From positions 112,157 through 176,156 of the forward strand of contig NZ_BAABEX010000003.1 of the NCBI RefSeq assembly GCF_039540375.1: a stretch of DNA of 64,000 nt, read 5' to 3'. Below, one piece after another: positions 37,188 to 46,011 of the stretch. The notes beneath the pieces were generated by a model. That model saw only the letters and a program-made list of their open reading frames with translations, was not told the DNA's origin and searched no databases. The stretch's first letter is position 1. Each line of letters begins with the position of its first letter. A program made the position numbers and the translations under genes. This DNA comes from Acidovorax_G lacteus (GTDB lineage: Bacteria > Pseudomonadota > Gammaproteobacteria > Burkholderiales > Burkholderiaceae_C).

Positions 37188-37666
37188 GGCCACGCCAGCG
37201 CCGGTCGTGAGAGCCGATCGGCATCGGCCCCTTGACGTCGGCGGGCGGTCTGCACCCAGCACACCCCCTGCCCGGGCAACCGCCCGACAAGAGGCCTGCA
37301 GCGCCCATACCAGGCTGCACAAGCTTGTATCGAACCGCCCGTGCAGCCTGCCGCCCGCAACAGGGTTGGAGGTCTGTTTCGCAAGCGCCCTCCACACGCC
37401 CCGGCTTACATGAACACCATGCTTCGTTCTTCAACTCAACACTCGGCTTCTCCGCCAAGAGGGCCCCTGGCAGCGACGGCCGGCCCTCTGCCCCCGGGCC
37501 TGGCATCCGTGATCGGCTGCTGGGCCTGTCGCGGGGCCATCGCTTGCTTTGGTCGCCCCAGCGGCGCGCGCAGCCTGATATCCCAACAGCTCGGCCGCCT
37601 CGCGCTGCCTCCACGTCTGCGGGGCGTGAGCGCCCTGGCGGTCTGAAAGTCGCTTCACGATTCATC
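37188..37666 (+). other. Long leader before the CorC-type gene (479 bp)
   Basis: No credible coding sequence was found on either strand. The stretch is unusually long for this window. It could be a 5' untranslated leader, but I could not fold it into a known metal riboswitch by eye. Confidence 0.35.
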
Positions 37667-38992
37667 ATGGAAATTGCCATACTTTTTGCCCTGATCCTCC
37701 TCAACGGTCTGTTTGCCATGTCGGAGATCGCCTTGGTGACCGCGCGCAAGACGCGGATGCAGAAACTCATAGACGAAGGCGATGGCGCTGCAGCCGCAGC
37801 GGTGAAGCTGGGCGAAGACCCTACCCGTTTCCTGTCGACCATCCAGATTGGCATCACGTCCATTGGTGTCCTGAACGGGATCGTCGGCGAGGCGGCGCTC
37901 GCAGCACCATTGGCCATCTGGCTGGAGTCCATGGGCTTTCCGGCGGGGTACAACCAGATCGTGGCGACCGGCCTGGTGGTGGTGCTGATCACCTACTTTT
38001 CTATCGTGGCGGGCGAACTGGTGCCCAAGCGCATCGGTCAATCACACCCCGAGACCTTGGCACGCCTGGTGGCACGTCCGATCGATTGGCTGGCAGTAGC
38101 CACGAAACCCTTCGTGCTCCTGCTGTCGATGTCCACGCGTGGGCTGCTCAAGCTGCTGGGCGTGAAGGAGAACACGGGCAATGCCGTGACCGAGGAGGAA
38201 ATCCACGCCATGCTGGCCGAGGGCACCACAGCAGGCGTGATCGAATCGCATGAGCACACCATGGTGCGCAACGTGTTTCGCCTCGATGACCGCCAGATTG
38301 GCTCGCTCATGGTGCCGCGCGGCGACGTGGTGGTGCTCGACCTGGAGCAAAGCTTTGACGTCAACATGGCCCGCGTAGAAGCCTCCGACCATGCGCGCTT
38401 CCCGGTGGTCAAAGGCAGCATGGACCATGTGCTGGGGGTCGTGAATGCCCGCCAATGGTTGTCCAAAGCCCTGCGCGGGGAAGACCGGGAACTGGACAGC
38501 CAACCGCTCCAACCCCCGCTGTATGTGCCCGAAACCATTACGGGCATGGAGTTGCTGGACAACTTCCGCCAGTCCGACGTCCACATGGCGTTCGTCATTG
38601 ACGAGTATGGCGAAGTCCAGGGCATCGTGACCTTGCAGGACCTGGTCGAGGCCATCACGGGGGAGTTCAGCCCCCGGGATCCAGAGACATCGTGGGCCAT
38701 GCAGCGCGACGATGGCTCGTGGTTGCTCGACGGGCACATTCCGGTGCCGGAGCTGAAAGATCGCCTGGATCTGGAAAGCGTCCCAGACGAGGAACGGGGT
38801 CGCTACCACACCCTCAGCGGCATGATGATGCTGCTCACGGGACGGCTGCCCAAGGAACGCGACACCGTGACCTGGGAAGGCTGGCATCTTGAAATTGTGG
38901 ACATGGACGGACGCACGATTGACAAAGTGATTGCCACACGGGTTGCCCGGGACGAATCCACCTCCACAGGCTCCGTTGCCACAGCCCCATGA
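37667..38992 (+). CDS. CNNM/CorC-family transporter (HlyC/TlyC-like)
   Basis: From MEIAILFALILLNGLFAMSEIAL the protein is 441 residues. It carries a DUF21 membrane domain (about 1-190) with ETALV-like SEIALVTARKTRM, then a pair of CBS domains (about 210-335, with MVPRGDVVVLDLEQSF and FVIDEYGEVQGIVTLQDL), and a C-terminal CorC_HlyC domain. Members take part in magnesium or cobalt efflux and bind nucleotide through the CBS pair. The older name haemolysin is not evidence of toxicity. Confidence 0.92.
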   Translation: MEIAILFALILLNGLFAMSEIALVTARKTRMQKLIDEGDGAAAAAVKLGEDPTRFLSTIQIGITSIGVLNGIVGEAALAAPLAIWLESMGFPAGYNQIVATGLVVVLITYFSIVAGELVPKRIGQSHPETLARLVARPIDWLAVATKPFVLLLSMSTRGLLKLLGVKENTGNAVTEEEIHAMLAEGTTAGVIESHEHTMVRNVFRLDDRQIGSLMVPRGDVVVLDLEQSFDVNMARVEASDHARFPVVKGSMDHVLGVVNARQWLSKALRGEDRELDSQPLQPPLYVPETITGMELLDNFRQSDVHMAFVIDEYGEVQGIVTLQDLVEAITGEFSPRDPETSWAMQRDDGSWLLDGHIPVPELKDRLDLESVPDEERGRYHTLSGMMMLLTGRLPKERDTVTWEGWHLEIVDMDGRTIDKVIATRVARDESTSTGSVATAP

Positions 38993-39360
38993 ACCGCAAC
39001 AGGGTGCCGGACGCCCCGCCTGCCACATCCCGCGGGTGCCGTGGTCCCCGCCAGCACCCCCCGCTGCATGCGGCGTCCGGCGCTTGCGAAAACAGGCATG
39101 GACAGTACGCCCCTGCCGCGCAAGCGCCTGGAACTCCACGCGCAGCACACGCTCGGACCACGCATCGCGTCTGCGATGGAACCGCCCCGCTCCTCACAGG
39201 CACGCACGCCTGCCACATCCTGCCAGCGAACCCCACAAACCCCATGGAACGCACCAAGAACCTCGGGCAGCCCCACACTGTGGGCCCGTGCAACGCCCCA
39301 CGCACATTAGCCCATGCGGTGAAGGTGGGCATGGACGACCACAGAAAGGACACCTACGCA
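38993..39360. other. Region between the CorC-type gene and the exoD leader
   Basis: No clear gene is seen, apart from an open frame that runs into the 19-codon leader. No terminator was recognised after the CorC-type gene. Confidence 0.3.
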
Positions 39361-39420
39361 ATGCGATCGCTGTCAGAGCGCTCCCGTGCTCGCTGCGTAC
39401 TTTCAGGGTCTTGCCCATGA
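39361..39420 (+). CDS. Candidate 19-codon upstream ORF coupled to exoD
   Basis: An ATG preceded by AAAGGA opens a short frame (MRSLSERSRARCVLSGSCP) whose TGA overlaps the exoD start as ATGA. exoD itself has only a weak ribosome site (CAGGGTC), so reinitiation from this leader is plausible. The frame may instead be the end of a 59-codon ORF starting near 39244. No homology. Confidence 0.35.
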   Translation: MRSLSERSRARCVLSGSCP

Positions 39421-40055
39421 GCACGGACCCCTCCTCCCTGCGTGGCGCTGCAACCGGGCAACCACTGTCGGTGGTGTTGCTTCAGCTCGCGCAAGACCGC
39501 AGCCGGTCGCGCGTATCGGTGGCCGATCTGCTCGCACTGCTGGGGGACCGCGCCATTGGCGCCCTCATGTTCATCTTTGCAGCGCCCAACATCCTGCCAG
39601 TGCCACCAGGCGTATCGGCCATTCTGGGCGCCCCGCTGATCTTCCTGTCGGCCCAGTGGATGCTGGGTATGCGCCCCTGGCTTCCCAAGTTGGTGCGGGA
39701 GCGCTCCCTTTCTCGCGAGGACTTCGCGGCGCTGACGTGGCGGGTCGTTCCCTGGCTGGGCAAGGCGGAGCGCCTGCTGCGGCCCCGCTATGGCTTTCTG
39801 GCCAAGCCGCCGATGGAGAACCTCGTGGGCGCCGTGTGCCTGCTGCTCGCGCTGGTGCTCGTATTGCCCATTCCGCTGGGCAACACGCTTCCTGCCTTGT
39901 CCATCAGCCTGCTGGCCTTGGGTGTGCTGGAACGTGACGGGCTGTGGATCGTCGGTGGTCTGATCGCCAGCACGATTGCGGCAGCCGTGGTGTCGGGGGT
40001 GGTTTTTGCCCTGGTGAAAGCGGCCTTGTTCATGCTGGCCAGCGTGTGGCCGTAA
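39417..40055 (+). CDS. Exopolysaccharide synthesis protein ExoD family
   Basis: Starting at MSTDPSSLRG, the 212-residue protein matches ExoD: VSVADLLALLGDRAIGALMFIFAAPNILPVPPG near residues 33-65, then LSAQWMLGMRPWLPK, and three hydrophobic helices in the second half including LLLALVLVLPIPLGNTLPALSISLLALG. It is an inner-membrane protein. Members affect exopolysaccharide in rhizobia, but the biochemical role is unknown. No polysaccharide genes are nearby. Gene start overlaps a short upstream frame. Confidence 0.88.
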   Translation: MSTDPSSLRGAATGQPLSVVLLQLAQDRSRSRVSVADLLALLGDRAIGALMFIFAAPNILPVPPGVSAILGAPLIFLSAQWMLGMRPWLPKLVRERSLSREDFAALTWRVVPWLGKAERLLRPRYGFLAKPPMENLVGAVCLLLALVLVLPIPLGNTLPALSISLLALGVLERDGLWIVGGLIASTIAAAVVSGVVFALVKAALFMLASVWP

Positions 40056-40115
40056 CGCCTGCCGACTCGACCGCCGATCGAAGCCCCCACGGCAGCGAGC
40101 CTCGACAGCCCGCCG

Positions 40116-41540
40116 CTACGGCGGCATGTTGGCGCCGTAAGGGGAGAAGCTGCTGACGTTTTCGTTCACCTCCAGCGCCCTGCCCACGTAAGGAAAGGCG
40201 CGCTGAGGACAGTCTGTGCGCTCGCACACCTTGCAACCCATTCCAATGGGAATCGCCGCGTCCGGGTCCGTGAGATCCAGCCCTTTGGCGTATACGAGCC
40301 GATGCGCATGGCGGACGTCGCAGCCCAGGCCGATTGAGAACATCTTGTCGGGGGAGCCGTAGCCTCGGCAAGCGCCACTCCTCACAGTCCGGGCGATCCA
40401 CAGGTAGGTACGACCATCCGGCATACGCGCCAACTGCGCAAGCACACGCCCGGGCTGCGAGAAGGCTTCATAGACGTTCCACAGCGGACAGGTGCCCCCC
40501 GCGCGACTGAAGTGGAAATGCGTGGCGGATTGCCGTTTGGAAATGTTCCCCGCGCGGTCCACTCGAACGAAGAAGAAGGGGATACCCGGCTCGCTGGGCC
40601 GCTGCAAGGTGCTCAGCCGATGGCACACCGTTTCAAAGCCAACGGCAAACCGTTGCCCCAACAAGTCGATGTCATAGCGCAGCGCCTCTGCCGCGCGCAA
40701 AAAAAGGCCATAGGGCAGCAGCAACGCACCCGCGAAGTAATTGGCCAGCCCGATGCGGGCCAGACGCACGGTGGGCAGGTCAGCCGCAAAGGGTGCCGTC
40801 TGGGTGAGCGCATCGATCAACGCGGCGGCCTCCATCAGCCCAAGTTGGGTTGCCATCTGGAAGGCCTGCTGCCCCGCATCCAGCGTGTACGACAAGCGCA
40901 GCGTACGGCTGCGCGGGTCGTACTGTCGCTTGTCAGCGTCCGCACTGTCCGCGATCACTAGATGCACCTGATGTCGCTCCTGTAGGCGCCGCGCCAACCA
41001 GGGCGCCAGGGCGCCACCCGCCAGGTCCGCCTGTTGCGCCAGGGCCTCGGCAGCGCGGTCGAGCGCATCGAAATGGTTCTGGTGCGCAAAAAAGAAGTCC
41101 CGCACCGCCTCGAATCCGGTGACCCGGGAGGCGGGCGCTGCCTCCACGCGATCGTCGCCCATGCGCAAGGCCATCGCTTCAAGGTGGGCTGCCGACTCCA
41201 CGTTGCGGCGGTACATGGCGACGATGGCCCGCCCAAGGGCTGGCATCTGGGTCACCACCTCTTGCAACTCGGGCAGGCTGATGGACTCCGGTGCGTCCGC
41301 CAGTGCTTCGCGCAACGCGGCGATCAGACGCGCCTCCTCATCCTCCGAAAACTGCTGAATGTCCACGCCCAGTGCGCGGTTCAGCTTGAGCAGCAGGCTG
41401 ACCGTGAGCGGCCGCTGGTTCTGCTCCACCTGATTGAGGTAGCTGGGCGAGATACCCAGCGCGTGTGCCAGCGCAGTCTGCGACATGCCGCGCTCCGAGC
41501 GCAGCCTGCGCAGCTTCACCCCCATGAAAGTTTTCGCCAT
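40116..41540 (-). CDS. ScfR/PrpR/RamB-type transcriptional regulator (short-chain fatty acyl regulator)
   Basis: The 474-residue protein has an XRE-type helix-turn-helix at the N-terminus (LRRLRSERGMSQTALAHALGISPSYLNQVEQNQRPL), a central IrrE/ImmA-like region and a C-terminal DUF2083 domain with conserved cysteines (GTCPLWNVYEAF, GLGCDVRHAHR, GMGCKVCERTDCPQRA). In mycobacterial PrpR these regions bind acyl-CoA and an iron-sulfur cluster. The gene is divergent from the 2-methylcitrate operon, and TTTGCAAA-like boxes fill the gap, so it is almost certainly that operon's regulator. A GTG one codon earlier is an alternative start. Confidence 0.9.
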   Translation of the reverse strand: MAKTFMGVKLRRLRSERGMSQTALAHALGISPSYLNQVEQNQRPLTVSLLLKLNRALGVDIQQFSEDEEARLIAALREALADAPESISLPELQEVVTQMPALGRAIVAMYRRNVESAAHLEAMALRMGDDRVEAAPASRVTGFEAVRDFFFAHQNHFDALDRAAEALAQQADLAGGALAPWLARRLQERHQVHLVIADSADADKRQYDPRSRTLRLSYTLDAGQQAFQMATQLGLMEAAALIDALTQTAPFAADLPTVRLARIGLANYFAGALLLPYGLFLRAAEALRYDIDLLGQRFAVGFETVCHRLSTLQRPSEPGIPFFFVRVDRAGNISKRQSATHFHFSRAGGTCPLWNVYEAFSQPGRVLAQLARMPDGRTYLWIARTVRSGACRGYGSPDKMFSIGLGCDVRHAHRLVYAKGLDLTDPDAAIPIGMGCKVCERTDCPQRAFPYVGRALEVNENVSSFSPYGANMPP

Positions 41541-41571
41541 CACCTGTCTTTCAAACAGATCTCATCCGGTA

Positions 41572-41662
41572 TTCGCAAAATTTGCAAAACGAAGCGCACT
41601 TCTTCGCAATCATTCGCTTTTTTAGTGCTATCGCGAAAGATGCGCGTTGCGTAAATTGCGAA
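41572..41662. promoter_or_regulatory. Cluster of TTYGCAA boxes: predicted operators for the ScfR/PrpR-type regulator
   Basis: Four related 8-mers occur in 91 bases: TTCGCAAA, the perfect palindrome TTTGCAAA at 41581-41588, TTCGCAAT and its inverse ATTGCGAA beside the thioesterase start. TTTGCAAA-like sites are bound by RamB and PrpR. The divergent, AT-rich location suits control of both genes. Confidence 0.75.
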
Positions 41663-41664
41663 GT

Positions 41665-42078
41665 ATGACAACACCCCCAGGCACTGTCGAGGTTCGCGAA
41701 CTTGTTCTGCCTGCGCACGCCAACCACCACGGCACGCTGTTTGCCGGTGAGGGTTTGCAGCTGATGGCCAAGACGGCCTTTCTGGCAGCCCGCAGCCTGG
41801 CGCACCGCGAGGTGGTGATGGCTGGCGTGACGGGCGTTCAATGCCTGGCCCCTGTGCCTGTGGGCTACCAGCTCACGCTGCAGGGCTGGGTCAGCCGGGT
41901 CGGTCGCAGTTCGATGACGGTCTGTGTGCGCGGCCTGGCCGATCGTCCGGAGGTGCCCGCGGAGCACGTCCTCACGGGGGTGTTCGAGATGGTCGCGGTG
42001 GACTCCGCCGGTCGTCCTGTTGCCATTGATTCTTCCTACCTGAACCCGGAGACATCGCATGAACACCACAACCCCTGA
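41665..42078 (+). CDS. Acyl-CoA thioesterase (hotdog fold)
   Basis: The 137-residue protein has a single hotdog domain with PAHANHHGTLFAGEGLQLMAKTAFLAAR, the conserved N-H-x-G-T-L-F-x-G pattern of the acyl-CoA thioesterase (cytosolic YciA/BFIT-like) family. It hydrolyses acyl-CoAs in the cytoplasm. It is the first gene of the 2-methylcitrate operon, and its 3' end overlaps the prpC start by 20 bases, so translation is coupled. Recycling of CoA from propionyl- or methylcitryl-CoA is a reasonable guess, not shown. Confidence 0.82.
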   Translation: MTTPPGTVEVRELVLPAHANHHGTLFAGEGLQLMAKTAFLAARSLAHREVVMAGVTGVQCLAPVPVGYQLTLQGWVSRVGRSSMTVCVRGLADRPEVPAEHVLTGVFEMVAVDSAGRPVAIDSSYLNPETSHEHHNP

Positions 42079-43228
42079 GCCCACGGCCACCACCCCGTTC
42101 AAGCCGAAAAAGTCCGTCGCCCTGTCGGGCGTCACGGCAGGCAACACCGCGCTGTGCACCGTCGGGCGCACGGGCAACGACCTGCACTACCGAGGCTATG
42201 ACATCCTGGACATGGCCGAGGCCTGCGAGTTCGAGGAAATCGCCCACTTGTTGGTGCACGGCAAGCTGCCCACCCGCGCCGAGCTGAAGGCCTACAAGGC
42301 CAAACTCAGAGCCCTGCGCGGCTTGCCCGGCAGCGTGAAGGCCGCGCTGGAGCAGCTCCCCGCCGCCAGCCACCCCATGGATGTGATGCGCACCGGCGTC
42401 TCGGCCCTGGGCTGCGCATTGCCTGAAAAAGACGACCACAACCTGCCCGGCAGCCGCGACATTGCCGACCGGCTGATGGCCAGCCTGGGCAGCATGCTGC
42501 TGTACTGGTACCACTTCAGCAACTCGGGCCGCCGCATCGCGGTCGAGACGGACGACGACTCCATCGGGGCCCACTTCCTGCACCTGCTGCATGGTGAAAA
42601 GCCACCTGCGCACTGGGTGCGCGCCATGCACACCTCGCTGAACCTGTATGCCGAGCACGAGTTCAACGCATCCACCTTCACCGCACGCGTGATTGCGGGC
42701 ACGGGCAGCGATATGTATTCGAGCATCGCAGGAGCCATCGGGGCGCTGCGCGGCCCCAAACACGGGGGGGCCAACGAGGTGGCGTTCGAGATCCAGAAAC
42801 GCTACGACAGCCCGGACGAGGCAGAGGCCGACATCCGCCGCCGCGTGGAGGCCAGGGAAGTCGTCATCGGGTTTGGCCACCCGGTCTACACCGTGAGCGA
42901 TCCGCGCAACGTGGTCATCAAACGGGTGGCCAAGCGGCTGTCGGAGGCGGCGGGCTCCACCAAGATGTTCGACATTGCCGAGCGGCTTGAGGCCGTCATG
43001 TGGGAAGTCAAGAAGATGTTCCCCAACCTCGACTGGTTCAGCGCCGTGAGCTACCACATGATGGGAGTTCCCACCGCGATGTTCACCCCCTTGTTCGTCA
43101 TCGCGCGCACCAGTGGTTGGGCCGCTCACATCATCGAGCAGCGCGTGGACAACAAGATCATCCGCCCCAGCGCCCACTACGTCGGCCCCGAAGACCAGAC
43201 GTTCGTGCCCATTGAAGCCCGTGGCTAA
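42059..43228 (+). CDS. prpC: 2-methylcitrate synthase
   Basis: The 389-residue citrate-synthase-fold protein opens with KKSVALSGVTAGNTALCTVGRTGNDLHYRGYDI, a PrpC hallmark, and keeps the catalytic segments HGGANEVAFE, GFGHPVY and DWFSAVSYHMMG. It condenses propionyl-CoA with oxaloacetate to 2-methylcitrate in the cytoplasm. It overlaps the thioesterase gene upstream and is followed by acnD, which is the normal order in the prpF/acnD type of operon. Confidence 0.96.
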   Translation: MNTTTPEPTATTPFKPKKSVALSGVTAGNTALCTVGRTGNDLHYRGYDILDMAEACEFEEIAHLLVHGKLPTRAELKAYKAKLRALRGLPGSVKAALEQLPAASHPMDVMRTGVSALGCALPEKDDHNLPGSRDIADRLMASLGSMLLYWYHFSNSGRRIAVETDDDSIGAHFLHLLHGEKPPAHWVRAMHTSLNLYAEHEFNASTFTARVIAGTGSDMYSSIAGAIGALRGPKHGGANEVAFEIQKRYDSPDEAEADIRRRVEAREVVIGFGHPVYTVSDPRNVVIKRVAKRLSEAAGSTKMFDIAERLEAVMWEVKKMFPNLDWFSAVSYHMMGVPTAMFTPLFVIARTSGWAAHIIEQRVDNKIIRPSAHYVGPEDQTFVPIEARG

Positions 43229-43298
43229 AAAAACCATAGCAGCCTGCGCTTGTACACAGTCGGCTTGAGGTCACTGACGCCTGCGATTGATGTTTTAC

Positions 43299-43320
43299 TA
43301 GCACGAGCAGCTATCAAAAA
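43299..43320 (+). repeat. Double-hairpin repeat, copy 6 (degenerate)
   Basis: Only the 3' half is recognisable: AGCACGAGCAGCTATCAAAA. The first arm is lost or eroded. It lies in the 110-base gap between prpC and acnD. Confidence 0.6.
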
Positions 43321-43338
43321 GAGAGCACACCCCGCTAC

Positions 43339-45972
43339 ATGATGAACACCGCCCACCGCAAGCCGCTGCCCGGCACGGCCCTGGATTACTTCGATGCACA
43401 AGCGGCCGTCGATGCCATCGAACCCGGTGCCTGGGCCCGACTACCGTACACCGCCCGCGTGCACGCCGAAAACCTGGTGCGCCGCGCCGACCCGGCACAA
43501 CTCGACGCCTACCTCGGGCAGCTCATTGGGCGCAAACGAGACATCGACTTCCCGTGGTTTCCTGCGCGCGTGGTCTGCCACGACATCCTGGGCCAGACAG
43601 CGCTGGTGGATCTGGCCGGGCTGCGCGACGCCATTGCCCAAGAAGGGGGCGACCCCGCAGCGGTGAACCCCGTGGTGCCCGTGCAGCTCGTCGTGGACCA
43701 TTCGCTGGCCGTGGAGTGTGGCGGCTTTGACCCGGACGCCTTTGCCAAAAACCGCGCCATGGAAGACCGCCGCAACGAGGACCGCTTTCACTTCATCGAG
43801 TGGACAAAAAAAGCGTTTGCCAACGTGGAAGTGATCCCGGCGGGGAATGGGATCATGCACCAGATCAACCTGGAGAAGATGTCGCCCGTGGTGTACGTGC
43901 AGGGCGACGCTCAGGGCCAGGTCGCCTTCCCAGACACCTGCGTGGGCACCGACAGCCACACGCCCCACATCGATGCGCTGGGCGTGATCGCCGTGGGCGT
44001 GGGCGGGCTGGAGGCCGAGAACGTGATGCTGGGCCGCGCCTCGTGGATGCGCCTGCCCGACATTGTGGGCGTGGAGCTGACGGGGCACCGCCAGCCCGGC
44101 ATCACGGCCACCGACATCGTTCTGGCCCTGACGGAATTTCTGCGCAACCAGAAGGTGGTGGGGGCGTATCTGGAGTTCTATGGCGACGGTGCGCGCAGCC
44201 TGAGCGTTGGCGACCGTGCCACCATCTCCAATATGTGCCCCGAGTACGGAGCCACGGCTGCGCTGTTCTACATCGACGACCAGACGCTGGACTACCTGCG
44301 GCTGACGGGGCGCGAGGATGCGCAGATCCAGCTGGTGGAGCGCTACGCCAAGACCGCTGGTTTTTGGGCCGACACGCTCAAGACCGCAGCGTATGAACGC
44401 GTGCTGACCTTTGATCCGTCCACCGTGGTGCGCAACATGGCCGGGCCCTCCAATCCGCACCGCCGCCTGCCCACATCGGCGCTGGCCGAGCGCGGCATTG
44501 CGGTGGATGGGCCCCAGGCCCGCGCGCAGGAGGCGCAGGGCCTGCTGCCGGATGGGGCCGTCATCATCGCGGCCATCACCAGTTGCACCAACACCAGCAA
44601 TCCGCGCAACGTGATCGCCGCCGCGCTGCTGGCGCGCAACGCCCGTCGCCTGGGGCTGACGCGCAAGCCATGGGTCAAGACCTCACTGGCCCCCGGATCC
44701 AAGGCCGTGGAGCTGTACCTGCAAGAAGCCGGGCTGCTGGCAGATCTGGAAGCCCTGGGGTTCGGCATCGTCGCGTTTGCCTGCACCACCTGCAACGGCA
44801 TGAGCGGTGCGCTCGACCCGAAGATCCAGCAGGAGATCATCGACCGCGACCTGTACTCCACCGCCGTGCTGTCGGGCAACCGCAACTTCGATGGCCGCAT
44901 CCACCCGTATGCCAAGCAGGCGTTTCTGGCCTCGCCGCCGCTGGTGGTGGCGTACGCGCTGGCAGGCACGGTGCGCTTTGACATCGAGAACGATGCGCTG
45001 GCCGTGGTGGAGGGCCGTGAGATTCGCCTGCAGGACCTGTGGCCCAGCGATGCAGAGATCGACGCCATCGTGGCCCGGGCTGTCAAACCCGCGCAGTTCC
45101 GTGCGGTGTACGACCCGATGTTCACCATCCGCGTGGACGACGGCCAAACGGTGGCCCCGCAGTACGACTGGCGCCCGCAGTCCACCTACATTCGCCGGCC
45201 GCCGTACTGGGACACAGAAGGCGTGGGCGCCCTGGCCGCCCACCCGCGCACGCTGCAGGGCATGCGCCCTCTGGCGCTGCTTGGCGACAACATCACCACC
45301 GACCACCTGTCACCCTCCAATGCCATCCTGCCGGGCAGCGCTGCGGGCGAATACCTGGCCGCGATGGGCGTGCCCGAGGAGGACTTCAACTCGTATGCCA
45401 CACACCGCGGTGACCACCTGACGGCCATGCGTGCGACCTTTGCCAACCCGCAGTTGGTCAACGAAATGGCCGTGATCCGCGGCAAGGTACAACAAGGCTC
45501 ATGGGCCCGCATCGAGCCTGAAGGTCGCGTTGCGCGCATGTGGGAAGCCATCGAAACCTACCTGCTTCGGCGCCAGCCTCTCATCATCGTCGCGGGGGCC
45601 GACTATGGCCAAGGCTCCAGCCGCGACTGGGCCGCCAAGGGCGTGCGTCTGGCCGGTGTGGAAGCCGTCGTGGCCGAGAGCTTCGAACGCATCCACCGCA
45701 CCAACCTCATCGGCATGGGCGTTTTGCCGCTGGAGTTTTTGCCGGGTGTGAGCCGTCTGACGCTCCAGCTGGACGGTACGGAAACCTACGACGTACACGG
45801 CACACTGCGGCCAGGCGCCCCGCTGGCGCTTGTGGTGCACCGCCGCAGCGGGGAAACACTGCAGGTGCCGGTGACCTGCCGCCTCGACACCGCCGAGGAG
45901 GTGTCGGTGTACGAGGCCGGCGGTGTGCTGCAGCGCTTTGCGCAGGATTTTCTAGCGACAAATCGGGCTTGA
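43339..45972 (+). CDS. acnD: Fe/S-dependent 2-methylisocitrate dehydratase AcnD
   Basis: The 877-residue protein has the aconitase/IPM-isomerase layout: cluster-binding cysteines in SCTNTSNP and ACTTCNGMSG, DTCVGTDSHTPHIDALG near residue 200, and the swivelling domain with LGDNITTDHLSPSNA and GADYGQGSSRDWAAKG. AcnD dehydrates 2-methylcitrate to a 2-methylaconitate isomer and needs PrpF to complete the route. It is therefore tied to the next gene. Its last codons run into a repeat element. Confidence 0.95.
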   Translation: MMNTAHRKPLPGTALDYFDAQAAVDAIEPGAWARLPYTARVHAENLVRRADPAQLDAYLGQLIGRKRDIDFPWFPARVVCHDILGQTALVDLAGLRDAIAQEGGDPAAVNPVVPVQLVVDHSLAVECGGFDPDAFAKNRAMEDRRNEDRFHFIEWTKKAFANVEVIPAGNGIMHQINLEKMSPVVYVQGDAQGQVAFPDTCVGTDSHTPHIDALGVIAVGVGGLEAENVMLGRASWMRLPDIVGVELTGHRQPGITATDIVLALTEFLRNQKVVGAYLEFYGDGARSLSVGDRATISNMCPEYGATAALFYIDDQTLDYLRLTGREDAQIQLVERYAKTAGFWADTLKTAAYERVLTFDPSTVVRNMAGPSNPHRRLPTSALAERGIAVDGPQARAQEAQGLLPDGAVIIAAITSCTNTSNPRNVIAAALLARNARRLGLTRKPWVKTSLAPGSKAVELYLQEAGLLADLEALGFGIVAFACTTCNGMSGALDPKIQQEIIDRDLYSTAVLSGNRNFDGRIHPYAKQAFLASPPLVVAYALAGTVRFDIENDALAVVEGREIRLQDLWPSDAEIDAIVARAVKPAQFRAVYDPMFTIRVDDGQTVAPQYDWRPQSTYIRRPPYWDTEGVGALAAHPRTLQGMRPLALLGDNITTDHLSPSNAILPGSAAGEYLAAMGVPEEDFNSYATHRGDHLTAMRATFANPQLVNEMAVIRGKVQQGSWARIEPEGRVARMWEAIETYLLRRQPLIIVAGADYGQGSSRDWAAKGVRLAGVEAVVAESFERIHRTNLIGMGVLPLEFLPGVSRLTLQLDGTETYDVHGTLRPGAPLALVVHRRSGETLQVPVTCRLDTAEEVSVYEAGGVLQRFAQDFLATNRA

Positions 45973-45977
45973 AGCCA

Positions 45978-46011
45978 TACAAATCAAGCACGAGAAGCTA
46001 TCAAATTTGAT
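45978..46011 (+). repeat. Double-hairpin repeat, copy 7 (degenerate), abutting prpF
   Basis: TCAAGCACGAGAAGCTATCAAATTTGAT runs right up to the prpF ATG. The first arm is missing. There is no separate ribosome-binding site for prpF. Confidence 0.7.

Noticed and set aside
37188..37666. Possible metal riboswitch before the CorC-type gene
   Set aside because: Length and position are suggestive, but no known riboswitch core could be matched by eye.
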